This document shows, piece by piece, positions 37,233 to 47,671 of a stretch of 64,000 bases of DNA (position 1 is its first letter; every line of letters begins with the position of its first letter). The position numbers and the translations under genes are program-made. The notes beneath the pieces were generated by a model. The model made no database searches. It saw only the letters and a list, made by a program, of their open reading frames with translations, and had not been told where the DNA came from. Origin of the DNA: Algoriphagus marincola HL-49 (GTDB lineage: Bacteria; Bacteroidota; Bacteroidia; Cytophagales; Cyclobacteriaceae); assembly GCA_001314815.1 (NCBI GenBank), contig LJXT01000003.1, positions 1 through 64,000 of the forward strand, in the 5' to 3' direction.

Positions 37233-38921
37233 ATGAAAAAACCACTTTGGAAAACCGGCCTCTTGGGTCTGTGCGCATGGGGGCTTTTTGGCAGTGGGAC
37301 TTTGTTCGCACAAAGTGACCCCACCGGTCAGAAACCTATCACCCAAACCTATGCATTCACCAATGCCACAGTCCATGCTTCCCCTGGAAGTGAAGGACAA
37401 AAAGCTACCATCGTTGTCAAAGACGGTGTAATTATAAGTGTAGGATCTGGAGTCACTATTCCTGCAGCTGCAAAAGTAATTGCAGGGGACTCGCTTTATA
37501 TCTATCCGGGATTTATCGATGCTGCTTCTCAAGCTGGCATCACAAAGCCGGAAGATCCGGAAAGGCCAAGCGATTTTGTATCGTCAAATCCACCAGATGA
37601 GATCGCAGGTATCACCCCTTGGAGATCAGCTACGGATCAATTTGACATCAGCTCTTCACAGGTAGATGAACTGAGAAAAGCTGGTTTCACCATGGCACAT
37701 TTACTTCCTGATGGAGGAATGATAGCGGGAAAAAGTACGATCATGGTACTGGGAACCAAAGGCTCAACCAACCTAATCAAAGCAAATACAGCACTTGCGG
37801 CAAGTCTGAATGGATCTAGAGGAATGTATCCGGGGACCACGGTAGGCGTCATGGCTAAGTTTAGAGATGTGTACAAAAACACCAGTCTGACTCAGGACAG
37901 AATGGCAGCATTTGCTTCCAATTCAGGAGTAAGCCGGCCCGAAATCAACCCGACATACTCAGCGATGACTGAAGTTGTCAATGGCCAAATTCCTGTTTTT
38001 TTCGAGGTTGAAAATGACTTGGAAGTACGGAGAGCAATCAGCCTTCAGAAAGAACTGGGTTTTAAATTGGTGGTTTATGGACTTGAGCAATATGACAAAG
38101 TGATTGATTTGCTGAAATCAAGTGGTACGGGCGTCATTCTAAAGCTAGATACCCCTGCGGATAAGGCTATCAAAAATCAAAAAAATGATGTGGATGAAGC
38201 GGTTCAAGCTCAATATGATAGAGTAAAAGAATCCTACGATCGTACCATTGCACAAGCCGGTAAATTAGCAGAAGCGGGTGTACCATTCGCATTTTCTACA
38301 ATCGATGCCAAGCCAAGCGATGCGATGAAGTCTCTTCGTGCAATGATCGAAGCAGGACTTACTGAGTCAGCGGCTATGGCTGCTTTGACTACCAACGCTG
38401 CTAGTATGATTGGAATGAATCGAATCGCTGGAACGGTGGAGCAAGGAAAACTTGCCAATCTGGTAATCACCACCGGTCCAATTTTCAGTGAAGATTCTCA
38501 GATAAAGCATGTGGTCGCAGATGGAAGCATTTTCGATTACGAAATTAAAACCAAGATGAAGAATGGTAACGGGGAAGCAACTGTAGAAGTCGCTGGAACT
38601 TGGGACTACACTTCCGAGACTCCTGCAGGAAGCTCTGGCGGAAAGCTTACTATCGAAAAAGATGGAGATGATTATTCAGGAACCATTACGTATGACGATC
38701 CTTCAGGAAATGGAACGGCTACCTCTCCCATTTCTGATGTAAGTATTTCGGGTTCACAGTTGAGCTTCTCTTTTGAAGTCAGCGCAGGTGGTATGGCAAT
38801 TTCTGTAAGTGTTTCTGGAGAAATTTCTGGAAACTCAATGGACGGATCTATGAACATCGCACAGTTTGGTTCTTTCCCAATCTCTGCAACCCGTAATCCA
38901 AATTTTATTTCAAACAACTAA
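37233..38921 (+). CDS. Secreted amidohydrolase family protein with C-terminal beta-rich extension
   Basis: Signal peptide, amidohydrolase-type composite domain (VVKDGVIISVGSG...GFIDAASQAG; AALTTNAASMIGMNRIAGTVEQGKLANLVI); HxH replaced by ASQ. Confidence 0.82.
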   Translation: MKKPLWKTGLLGLCAWGLFGSGTLFAQSDPTGQKPITQTYAFTNATVHASPGSEGQKATIVVKDGVIISVGSGVTIPAAAKVIAGDSLYIYPGFIDAASQAGITKPEDPERPSDFVSSNPPDEIAGITPWRSATDQFDISSSQVDELRKAGFTMAHLLPDGGMIAGKSTIMVLGTKGSTNLIKANTALAASLNGSRGMYPGTTVGVMAKFRDVYKNTSLTQDRMAAFASNSGVSRPEINPTYSAMTEVVNGQIPVFFEVENDLEVRRAISLQKELGFKLVVYGLEQYDKVIDLLKSSGTGVILKLDTPADKAIKNQKNDVDEAVQAQYDRVKESYDRTIAQAGKLAEAGVPFAFSTIDAKPSDAMKSLRAMIEAGLTESAAMAALTTNAASMIGMNRIAGTVEQGKLANLVITTGPIFSEDSQIKHVVADGSIFDYEIKTKMKNGNGEATVEVAGTWDYTSETPAGSSGGKLTIEKDGDDYSGTITYDDPSGNGTATSPISDVSISGSQLSFSFEVSAGGMAISVSVSGEISGNSMDGSMNIAQFGSFPISATRNPNFISNN

Positions 38922-38925
38922 GGAA

Positions 38926-40308
38926 ATGAAGAAAATCAATATACTACTCGCACTTTGTCTGAGTCTATGCTTGTCATTTTCTTGGGCACAATCTCCCAAA
39001 GGGAGCGTGTTAATTAAAAATGGGACGGTACTAACCGTCACAAATGGTACTTATGAAAATACCGATGTCCTAATTCAGGATGGCGTAATCAAGAAAATCG
39101 GGAAAGATCTAAATGCTCCTTCCGGGGTAACCACAGTAGATGCTACCGGTAAATATGTGATGCCGGGTATTATCGATGCACACTCACACGTGGCATTGGA
39201 TGTAGTCAACGAAGCCACTGCTCCTATTGTAGCTGAGGTCAGAATGAAAGATGTAGTCAATCCATATGAAATCGGAATCTACAGAGCCTTGGCAGGTGGT
39301 GTGACTATTTCACATGCCATGCACGGCTCGGCAAACGTAGTCGGTGGTCAAAATGCCACACTTAAGCACAGATGGGGATCAAGTAATCCTGAAGACATCA
39401 TCATGCAGGATGCACCTCGTACGATCAAGTTTGCTTTGGGAGAAAACCCAACAAGAGTACACGGTAGAGGAAATGGCATCCAACCAAGAAGCCGGATGGG
39501 AGTAGAAGCCATTTTGAGAAATGGTTTCAGCGAAGCACTTCAGTACAAAAAAGCTTGGGAAGATTTCAATAAAGCTAAAAGTCAAAAAGGAAGTAACGCT
39601 GTAGCTCCTGAATACAATGAGCGACTACAGACACTGGTAGACATTTTAGATGGTAAAATCATCATTCACTGTCACTCCTACCGCGCTGACGAAATCTACA
39701 TGCTCATCAATGTGGCAAAAGATTTTGGCATTAAAAAGCTGGTATTCCAACATACCAACGAAGGGTTCAAGGTTGCTCCCGAGATTGCTGAGTATACCAT
39801 GGGTGCTTCGGTATTTGCTGATTGGTGGGCTTACAAATTTGAGGTTTACTACTCCACGGCTTTCAACGCAGCCATTTTGCAAAAAAACGGGGCGCTCACC
39901 TCTATCAATTCTGACTCCGCTGAATTGATCCGTCATTTGTACCACGAAGCTGCTAAAACTCAGCGATATGGCAATCTCACTGATGATGAGGCATTGGCTA
40001 TGATTACTATCAACCCTGCCCGTCAGTTGGGTATTGGTGATAAGGTAGGTTCACTCGAAGAAGGAAAGCACGGAGACGTGGCGATTTTCGAAGGCCATCC
40101 ACTTTCTTCCTATGCGATTCCTCAAATGACCTTTGTGGATGGAGTCAAGTACTTTGATATCAAGGAGGACCAAGATGATCAGCGTCAGCAGGTAAGTCCT
40201 ACAGAGACCGTAGAGCCTATTTTACTCACTGAGCACAACCATCGTTGTATGCAGGACACTGAGCACCTTTTTGAGACTGCCAGTGCCTTATTCCAAATGA
40301 ATCAATAA
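38926..40308 (+). CDS. Secreted metal-dependent amidohydrolase (imidazolonepropionase-like)
   Basis: GIIDAHSHVAL metal motif, IIHCHSYRADE, FQHTNEGF, SDSAELIRHL, MITINPARQLGIGDKVGSLEEGKHGDVAIF. Confidence 0.92.
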   Translation: MKKINILLALCLSLCLSFSWAQSPKGSVLIKNGTVLTVTNGTYENTDVLIQDGVIKKIGKDLNAPSGVTTVDATGKYVMPGIIDAHSHVALDVVNEATAPIVAEVRMKDVVNPYEIGIYRALAGGVTISHAMHGSANVVGGQNATLKHRWGSSNPEDIIMQDAPRTIKFALGENPTRVHGRGNGIQPRSRMGVEAILRNGFSEALQYKKAWEDFNKAKSQKGSNAVAPEYNERLQTLVDILDGKIIIHCHSYRADEIYMLINVAKDFGIKKLVFQHTNEGFKVAPEIAEYTMGASVFADWWAYKFEVYYSTAFNAAILQKNGALTSINSDSAELIRHLYHEAAKTQRYGNLTDDEALAMITINPARQLGIGDKVGSLEEGKHGDVAIFEGHPLSSYAIPQMTFVDGVKYFDIKEDQDDQRQQVSPTETVEPILLTEHNHRCMQDTEHLFETASALFQMNQ

Positions 40309-40327
40309 TCCCCTCAACATCGAAGAC

Positions 40328-41629
40328 ATGAAAAGAATAAATAAAACCTTTCTGACCTTCCTGATTGCCCTACTGCCAATGATGGCCATGGCGCAAATTG
40401 ACGGGGAATTTATTAAACCCCGATCAGGAAAATTCCTATTGCAGAATGCAACCGTTCACACCATCACCAAAGGTGTGCTCTCTGGTGCTTCTGTTTTGAT
40501 AGAAAATGGAAAAATAGTACAAGTTGGCTCCAATGTTTCAGCGGATGGAGCTGAAGTAATTGACTGTAGTGGAATGGTGATCTACCCAGGCATGATCGAT
40601 AGTGGTACGACACTGGGTCTAGCTGAGGTAAGTTCAGTAGCTGAAACAGTTGATTATCAAGAGATCGGAAATGTAACGCCGAATATGCAAGCACTTACAG
40701 CTGTCAATCCAAATTCAGAGGCCATCCCGGTTACACGAGTTTCTGGAGTTACTACTGTAATTGCAAAGCCTAGTGGTGGACTATTCCCCGGAACAGCTGC
40801 GCTTATCAATTTGGTAGGTTATACTCCTGATCAAATGTATGCTGGTTTTAAGGCGGTAGCTATGAACTTCCCTAGCTCAGCGAGAAGAGGGCGATATGAC
40901 CGAAGATCAGATGCAGACATCAAGAAGGATAGTGAGAAAGCTCTGAAAGATGCCAACGAGCTGATGGAAAAAGCCAAGCAGTATCATGACCTGAGCAGCA
41001 ATGGTGCAGAACTTGAGTACTACCCAGAAATCGAGCAATTGGCAAAGGTCATTTCTAAAGAGCTTCCGCTAATGATCGAAGTGAATGCTGCTACAGATAT
41101 TCAAAACGCCATCAAGTGGGTCAAAGACATGGATATCCGTGTAATTTTCTCAGGTGTGAAAGAAGGCTGGAGAGTTGCTGATGAAATTGCTGAAGCAGGT
41201 ATCCCTGTTATTACTGGTCCAGTTCAAGATCTTCCTTCTCGTCAATCTGACCGATATGATGCAGCTTATACCAATGCTGGCAAACTTGCCAAAGCTGGAG
41301 TAAAAGTAGCGCTAAGAACCAATGAAACAGAGAATGTCAGAAATCTTCCTTTCCACGCTGCATTTGCAGCCGCCTATGGCATGGGGAAAGAGGAGGCATG
41401 GAAAGCCGTAACCATCAATCCAGCTGAGATTTTTGGTTTGGGCGATCAGTTAGGATCTATTGAAGCAGGAAAAGTTGCCAACCTCATCGTGGCCACTGAA
41501 GATCCATTCGAAACACGATCTCAAATCATGCATGTTTTCATCAATGGATATCGCATTCCTCTAAGCAATAGACATATCAGATTATACCAAGAGTTTTTGG
41601 AGCGCTCTCCTGATTTGAACGCGAATTAA
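40328..41629 (+). CDS. Secreted amidohydrolase family protein lacking the N-terminal HxH motif
   Basis: Signal peptide, VIYPGMIDSGTTLGL in place of GxIDxHxH, C-terminal AVTINPAEIFGLGDQLGSIEAGKVANLIVA. Confidence 0.85.
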   Translation: MKRINKTFLTFLIALLPMMAMAQIDGEFIKPRSGKFLLQNATVHTITKGVLSGASVLIENGKIVQVGSNVSADGAEVIDCSGMVIYPGMIDSGTTLGLAEVSSVAETVDYQEIGNVTPNMQALTAVNPNSEAIPVTRVSGVTTVIAKPSGGLFPGTAALINLVGYTPDQMYAGFKAVAMNFPSSARRGRYDRRSDADIKKDSEKALKDANELMEKAKQYHDLSSNGAELEYYPEIEQLAKVISKELPLMIEVNAATDIQNAIKWVKDMDIRVIFSGVKEGWRVADEIAEAGIPVITGPVQDLPSRQSDRYDAAYTNAGKLAKAGVKVALRTNETENVRNLPFHAAFAAAYGMGKEEAWKAVTINPAEIFGLGDQLGSIEAGKVANLIVATEDPFETRSQIMHVFINGYRIPLSNRHIRLYQEFLERSPDLNAN

Positions 41630-41648
41630 TTCAACCTTACCCTATCAG

Positions 41649-41688
41649 AAACCACAAGGCCCCCTTGATAAAGGAGTCCTTGTGGTTT
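41649..41688 (+). terminator. Intrinsic terminator after the amidohydrolase triplet
   Basis: 11-bp stem AAACCACAAGG/CCTTGTGGTTT followed by TCTTTTG. Confidence 0.8.
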
Positions 41689-41711
41689 TCTTTTGTATTA
41701 TATTTAATGCT

Positions 41712-42881
41712 ATGAAGAAATTACTATCGGCATGGCCCGCTTTATTGGTATTTTACCTGGCATCATGCGCTACACCCGATGATACTCAATCAGTCAATCA
41801 GCTAATTGAAAGCTTCCGATCTACCACAGCACCGGACAAGCGGGTGGCAATTTGGAATCTAAGTTTTGAAAATGATTCTTTAAAAGGAGAAACGGATCGT
41901 TTGACCGCTTTGGATGAGCTTATCTCTGAGCTAAATGAGCAAGGAATTCAATTCACTAATGTTGTCAAGCGCTTGCCTGATGCGGATTTGGAAGGTAAAA
42001 CCAAGGCTGTAGTAACTATCTCGGTAGCCAATATCCGAAGCCAACCGAGACATTCCGCCGAACTAGCAACCCAAGCACTCATGGGCACTCCCCTCACGGT
42101 GCTAAAAGGCGATGGCAGTTGGTACATGGTGCAAACGCCGGATCAGTACATTTCTTGGGTAGATCAGGCTGGGATTCAATTAATGACTGAGGCAGAATTA
42201 GAGAAGTGGTATGAAGCTCCAAAAGTGGTATTTACTCCTTTGACGGGTCATGTCTGGACGGGAAAAGACCAAAAAGAAATGGTCTCCGATCTGGTTGCAG
42301 GAGATATTTTGACAGGCTTAGCAAGTGATGGAAACTGGGTGAAAGTACAACTTCCGGATGGTCGCGAGGGTTGGGTAGAATCTGCCCTCTTGATGCCTTG
42401 GGAAGATTGGATCAGCAGTAGAGAAACATCTGTGGACAATCTGATTTCCACTGCCAAATCCATGCTTGGAGTCCCCTACCTCTGGGGAGGCACCTCTATA
42501 AAAGGAATGGATTGCAGTGGTTTTACCAAAACTATTTTTTACCTCAACGGAAAGGTCATTCCAAGGGATGCATCGCAACAGATCAACGAAGGGGAAGAGG
42601 TGGACACAGAAAAAAACTGGAAAAACCTGCAAGTGGGAGATCTTCTCTTTTTTGGGGAGAAAGCTACCGATGATCGAAAAGAACGGGTGGTGCATGTGGG
42701 TATGTGGATAGGAAACAATGAATTTATCCATTCCAGAGGGCGGGTACGAGTTTCAAGTTTTGATCCAGCCAGTCCCAATTATGATGAATATGAGCTCAAT
42801 CGATATTTAAGAACCAAGCGAATTGTCAACCAAAAATCTGAGGGGGTACTTTCCGTCTCTGAGATTATCCAACCTAATTAA
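41712..42881 (+). CDS. SH3-domain NlpC/P60 (C40) family cysteine peptidase, lipoprotein
   Basis: Lipobox YLASCATP, two SH3-like regions, catalytic DCSGFTKTI and HVGMWIGNNEFIHS. Confidence 0.92.
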   Translation: MKKLLSAWPALLVFYLASCATPDDTQSVNQLIESFRSTTAPDKRVAIWNLSFENDSLKGETDRLTALDELISELNEQGIQFTNVVKRLPDADLEGKTKAVVTISVANIRSQPRHSAELATQALMGTPLTVLKGDGSWYMVQTPDQYISWVDQAGIQLMTEAELEKWYEAPKVVFTPLTGHVWTGKDQKEMVSDLVAGDILTGLASDGNWVKVQLPDGREGWVESALLMPWEDWISSRETSVDNLISTAKSMLGVPYLWGGTSIKGMDCSGFTKTIFYLNGKVIPRDASQQINEGEEVDTEKNWKNLQVGDLLFFGEKATDDRKERVVHVGMWIGNNEFIHSRGRVRVSSFDPASPNYDEYELNRYLRTKRIVNQKSEGVLSVSEIIQPN

Positions 42882-42883
42882 TT

Positions 42884-44986
42884 ATGAAGTTTTTATTTAA
42901 AACAAGCACAGCATCCTTGGCTTTGACAGCCTTTTCACTGTGCGCTGCTTTTGCGCAGGATGGCTTTTTTGAAAAAAATCAAGCCGAAAGACTGCGTGTC
43001 GAACAGGAGTTTTTGAAATCAGTGGATTTTAGCCGATTCAAAATTCACCATCAGGAACTCACCAAAAACCCGCATATCGCCGGTACAGCAGAAAATGAGC
43101 TGGTACAGCAATACATGAAAAAGATCATGGAAGAAGCGGGAATGGATGTGCAGCTTTATCCATACGATGTCTACCTTCCCAATGATCCCGGCAAATCAGA
43201 ATTGGAAATCGTATCACCGGTACAAATGAAGCTTTCCCAACAGGAGAAAGTCCTTGAAGAAGATCCATTCACCAAAGACGATCGGCTTCACCTAGGATTC
43301 AATGCCTACTCAGGAAGTGGCGACGTGACAGCCGAAGTCGTTTATGTCAACTATGGAAGAAGAGAGGATTTCCAGAAGTTGGAAGCGATGGGAATAGACT
43401 TGACCGGAAAAGTTGTGATAGCTCGGTATGGAGGGAATTTCAGAGGATTTAAGGCAAAATTCGCCGAACAGGCAGGTGCAATTGGTCTCATCGTCTATAC
43501 GGATCCCATCGATAATGGCTTCACCAAAGGGGATGTTTACCCGAAAGGACCTTACTACAATGAAACTACCATTCAGCGTGGATCCATGCTTACCCTAGAC
43601 TGGACAGGAGACCCTTTGACTCCCTACGAGCCAGCACTTCCCTTGGATGGACCTGTGCAAGTAGACAGGTTAGATCCCAAAGATGTGGCATTTCACACTA
43701 TACCCGTGACTCCTATCGGATACGGAGCTGCAGAGGAGATTTTATCGAGAATGAACGGTCAGCCTGTTCCAGAAGGATGGCAAGGAGCCCTTCCTTTTGA
43801 TTATAAAATCGAGGGAGGCGCTGACCTGAAAGTACGGGTGATGGTAGACCAACCCGTAGATTTTGTACGTGTCAATAATGTGATCGGAACCTTCGAGGGA
43901 GCAAAATACCCCGATGAGTGGATCATTCTAGGTTCCCACTTTGATGCCTGGAGCTTTGGTGCTACAGATCCAAACTCAGGAACGGCTATGCTACTGACCC
44001 TAGCTGAAGCGTTGGGTGAACTTGCCAAAAAAGGAATGCGACCAGACCGGTCCATCATGATTGGGCATTGGGATGCAGAAGAACAGGGAATCTTAGGCTC
44101 TACGGAATGGGTGGAGCAACTTCGCGACGAACTTTCTGCGAAAGCCATTACGTACATGAATTTTGACGCTGGGGTTTCTGGAAGAAATTTTGGCGCAGCC
44201 GCTGCCCCTACCCTCAAGAAGCTGATCATCGATGCATCTCAGGAAATCATATATCCGGATTCGACGAAAACGGTGTTTGAAATTTGGGCAGGAAATAATC
44301 CCGAGCCAAGCATTCGGAACCTTGGAGGCGGATCGGATCACATTGGTTTCTACATGCATGTAGGAATTCCTAGCCTAAGTGGTGGTACCGGAGGAGTGAC
44401 TGCTTATCACTCAAATTATGACAACTTCAATTACTACAGCAAATTTGTAGATCCTACCTTCAAAATGGGTGGTGCTGTCGCACAACTTTTCGGATTGGTG
44501 ACGCTTCGAATGGCCAATGCGAATGTTATCCCTTACGATGTACCACGTTATGCACAAGATTTGAAAGGGCATTTTGATCAGGCTGTGAAAAATGTGAAAG
44601 AAATTGCTCCGGAGTTTGAAGATTTCCAACTCGTGAGAGAGGCATTGGTAAGACTGGAAAGAAGCTCTGCCGACTATCAGCAAAAACTAAATCAAGCCAT
44701 GAATTTAGGGACTCTTGATGAAGCGAAGCAGATCCAAATCAATCAGGGTTTGATTGGTTTGGAAAAGAGTTGGATCGATCCTCAGGGCATGTATTACGGA
44801 GACTGGTACAAGTCACTTTATGTCTGTAATGACCCATTTTCTGGCTATGCTTCCTGGATTTTGCCTGGTATTCAGTATGAGGTTGCTATCAATCGAACCG
44901 AAAAACTCGATGAATGGGACGAGCGCTATGCTGCAGCCATATTGGATCTTGCAAGCAAAATTGAAAATCTAGCCGAAATGCTCTGA
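42884..44986 (+). CDS. M28 family metallopeptidase, glutamate carboxypeptidase II-like with PA and dimerisation domains
   Basis: GSHFDAWSFGATDPNSGTAMLL, WDAEEQGILGSTEW, GGGSDHIGF, YHSNYDN; PA domain GKVVIARYGGNFRG. Confidence 0.93.
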   Translation: MKFLFKTSTASLALTAFSLCAAFAQDGFFEKNQAERLRVEQEFLKSVDFSRFKIHHQELTKNPHIAGTAENELVQQYMKKIMEEAGMDVQLYPYDVYLPNDPGKSELEIVSPVQMKLSQQEKVLEEDPFTKDDRLHLGFNAYSGSGDVTAEVVYVNYGRREDFQKLEAMGIDLTGKVVIARYGGNFRGFKAKFAEQAGAIGLIVYTDPIDNGFTKGDVYPKGPYYNETTIQRGSMLTLDWTGDPLTPYEPALPLDGPVQVDRLDPKDVAFHTIPVTPIGYGAAEEILSRMNGQPVPEGWQGALPFDYKIEGGADLKVRVMVDQPVDFVRVNNVIGTFEGAKYPDEWIILGSHFDAWSFGATDPNSGTAMLLTLAEALGELAKKGMRPDRSIMIGHWDAEEQGILGSTEWVEQLRDELSAKAITYMNFDAGVSGRNFGAAAAPTLKKLIIDASQEIIYPDSTKTVFEIWAGNNPEPSIRNLGGGSDHIGFYMHVGIPSLSGGTGGVTAYHSNYDNFNYYSKFVDPTFKMGGAVAQLFGLVTLRMANANVIPYDVPRYAQDLKGHFDQAVKNVKEIAPEFEDFQLVREALVRLERSSADYQQKLNQAMNLGTLDEAKQIQINQGLIGLEKSWIDPQGMYYGDWYKSLYVCNDPFSGYASWILPGIQYEVAINRTEKLDEWDERYAAAILDLASKIENLAEML

Positions 44987-45013
44987 TAAAGAGCTTTCAA
45001 ATGATTGAAAAAT

Positions 45014-45045
45014 AAGAATCCCTGGCTTTTCGGTCAGGGATTCTT
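45014..45045. terminator. Bidirectional intrinsic terminator between convergent genes
   Basis: Perfect 11-bp stem AAGAATCCCTG/CAGGGATTCTT with A- and T-rich flanks. Confidence 0.85.
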
Positions 45046-45068
45046 TGATTTTAAGTATATCCTGAAAT

Positions 45069-46637
45069 TTAGTACACCCCACTCACGGCTGCAGCAGCAT
45101 TCAAATTACCGTAGCCGTACTGAGAACTTTTATTAGGAAACAAGTCTGAACTCTCACGCATTCTTTGCAGTACTTGATCTCTTGTCCAATTTGGATTTTT
45201 TGACCATACCAAAGCTGCAATACCGGAGGTCGTGGCAGTAGCTACTGATGAACCTCCGACAGTCGCTGGATCATTTCCAAAGTTGGCCGTAGTCAATGGT
45301 TTATTATTGCTTCCTGAGCGCTCCATTACAACAGTAAACTCAACCTGCGAGCCAGAATGGCAAGTATCACAACGCTGGTAGCCTGAACCTTCCTTTACTC
45401 CAGTTACGGCAACAGTCTCGGGCATATTAGCAGGGAAAATCACTCCTACCCAATTGGTGAAACTGGTGGAGGTTCCTGCTGCTGCAAAAATCAGTTTTCC
45501 GCGATTGTAGGCGTACCGAACAGCATCAGCCACTTTAGAATTTGAAAAAACGTCGCCAATAGACATGGAAATAATTCGCACATCAGATCGATTGCCTAAT
45601 AGCACCAAAGCCTCAGCAACACCGTCTTTTTCATTTCCTGAATTAACAATCACATCCGAAGTACCCCGAACTGAAATCAAATTACTGTTGTAAGCGACAC
45701 CGACGGCGTTTCCAACAGTATTACGAGGCGATGCAATCACACCTGACATTGCCGTACCATGACCGCATTGATCATCAGGTCCATCGTATCGCTTCCAAAA
45801 CCACCATCCGGTCTTATGTGTACCAAAGCGAAGCACTTGTCTTCCAGATGATTCTCCAGAATTGAATAATCCATTTAACATCGGTTGGTCAGGGGAAAGC
45901 CCGGTATCTATTACTCCAACTGTAATACCTGCTCCTGTACTTTGGGCCCAAGCTTGATCAATTCCCATATCCTCATAATTCCAGGAAGATTTAGCCGATG
46001 GGCTAATTAGTGAAAAGTCTGAAGAGGGAACATTTCCAGGGCTATTTTCGCAGCCTGCATCGCTCAAGATACGGGCATCTGGGTCGTCTTCCTGAAGTAA
46101 GGCATAATCAAACTCATACGATCTAGGCTCTATGTAACGGACTTCTCCCATACTTCGAAGTGTCTGAATCATAGATAAATCCGTGAATTTTACCTCCAAG
46201 AACGGCAAATCTGGATGGATCAATGCATTTTCATCCGCCAAACGATATTTGGGGCTTTGGTTACGATCAAGCGTCTCCTCAATTGTTTGAACAATTTTCT
46301 GAGCGGCGGCCTGCCATTGAGGATCGGTAACTTTTTCGAGACCAATTCTTGAATTAGGCTGGCTTTCCATGCTTGGCTTATACCCTATCGTCAAGATGGA
46401 ATCTGCATGCATCATAGCGGACCAAATCAGCAAATCACTTTGCTCTTCCCATTTGAAATCCCCGGTTTCTTGAAGGGATTTAAAAATCAACTCATTGATC
46501 TGAGTTTGAGGGATGACTTCTTGACTTTGGGATAACTCCGAACTTGGGGAGACCTGTGGCGATTCCTCCTGAGAACAGGACTGAACTATCAGGGCTAAAA
46601 ATAGAAGCCCTGAAAAATACTTCATGGTTTTTCTCAT
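45069..46637 (-). CDS. S8 family (subtilisin-like) serine peptidase, lipoprotein
   Basis: Lipobox VQSCSQEE, catalytic VGVIDTGLS, CGHGTAMSGVIA, GGSSVATATTSGIAAL. Confidence 0.92.
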   Translation of the reverse strand: MRKTMKYFSGLLFLALIVQSCSQEESPQVSPSSELSQSQEVIPQTQINELIFKSLQETGDFKWEEQSDLLIWSAMMHADSILTIGYKPSMESQPNSRIGLEKVTDPQWQAAAQKIVQTIEETLDRNQSPKYRLADENALIHPDLPFLEVKFTDLSMIQTLRSMGEVRYIEPRSYEFDYALLQEDDPDARILSDAGCENSPGNVPSSDFSLISPSAKSSWNYEDMGIDQAWAQSTGAGITVGVIDTGLSPDQPMLNGLFNSGESSGRQVLRFGTHKTGWWFWKRYDGPDDQCGHGTAMSGVIASPRNTVGNAVGVAYNSNLISVRGTSDVIVNSGNEKDGVAEALVLLGNRSDVRIISMSIGDVFSNSKVADAVRYAYNRGKLIFAAAGTSTSFTNWVGVIFPANMPETVAVTGVKEGSGYQRCDTCHSGSQVEFTVVMERSGSNNKPLTTANFGNDPATVGGSSVATATTSGIAALVWSKNPNWTRDQVLQRMRESSDLFPNKSSQYGYGNLNAAAAVSGVY

Positions 46638-46704
46638 TTTAAAAAGGTTTTGGTTTTGACTATCAGGAATTTACGTTTTCCGATAAAAAATTACAAAGCT
46701 ATCT

Positions 46705-47619
46705 CTAAAAATAATTGGCACGGAGAATTTGGGCGGAAAGGTATTCCTTCATCTCATCACCTTCCTCTACTTTTATTTCACCGGGTAATCCCAGGATAAA
46801 TCGACCCAATCCAGGAAGCTGAGGCACATTACCTTCGAAAATAAACTGATTACGATTTTCAGTTTTCAGCGAAGGGCGAGCATTTGGATATTCCTCGAGC
46901 ATAAGTTGGTAGGCCTTTTTGCTCATCCGAAGTCTGACATGAAACCGCTTTTTCCCAGTATATCCAAAAAAGGATTCCTCAGGAATTTCATGCTTCTTTT
47001 TATTTTTCCATGCTTCATTGGATACGATCACCTCTCCGATTCGCTCAATTTTGAAAACCTTCATCGAGCCACTTTCCGGTTCGAAAGCATGGATAAATTC
47101 ATAGTTCTTTGAAAATGCGACCGGCTCCACCAAGCGATCACTGACAGAATCACTGTGCAAGGAATAGTAGTCACGAAGCCAGATTTGTCGCTCTTCCTGA
47201 ATTCCTTTCCCAATTTCGTCGATAATTCGACCCAAGTTTGCACGAAATAGCTCCTCCGTGCTCTCTCGCAGCTCCGATCGAAGCTGAAGCTTTTGTAAAA
47301 CCGAATCCCGAAGCAGGTTCTTTTTCCCTTTACTTTCGATGATTTCTCTTAGCCATTGACTTTCTTCAGCAGAAAAAGTAGAAAAATTCATTGTATCCAT
47401 ACTCCCGGGATACTCCGCTAATTTGTACTTGCTAAACTCCTTTTCCACCTTAAAACCCAAGGATTCTAGAAGTTTAAAATATCGGTAGATTGTCCGAACA
47501 TCAGTTTCTAACAGTTCTGCCAATCGATGTACCGGCTTCCCAATATTCCCTCTAAGAAGATTGATTAATTTGAAAACACGGAGAATTTTTTGCTGCTCTA
47601 CTTTTCCTGATGCTGCCAT
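46705..47619 (-). CDS. HTH and WYL domain transcriptional regulator
   Basis: N-terminal HTH (VHRLAELLETDVRTIYRYFKLLESLGF) and WYL-like C-terminal region. Confidence 0.82.
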   Translation of the reverse strand: MAASGKVEQQKILRVFKLINLLRGNIGKPVHRLAELLETDVRTIYRYFKLLESLGFKVEKEFSKYKLAEYPGSMDTMNFSTFSAEESQWLREIIESKGKKNLLRDSVLQKLQLRSELRESTEELFRANLGRIIDEIGKGIQEERQIWLRDYYSLHSDSVSDRLVEPVAFSKNYEFIHAFEPESGSMKVFKIERIGEVIVSNEAWKNKKKHEIPEESFFGYTGKKRFHVRLRMSKKAYQLMLEEYPNARPSLKTENRNQFIFEGNVPQLPGLGRFILGLPGEIKVEEGDEMKEYLSAQILRANYF

Positions 47620-47671
47620 ATTCGGATCTTTTTGAATTAAAAAAGGACCCTAAACTATCACTTTGAAAGTA

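Noticed and set aside
39646-39945. Paired antisense ORFs inside the middle amidohydrolase
   Set aside because: No coding evidence beyond ORF length; the sense CDS has all metal-site motifs.
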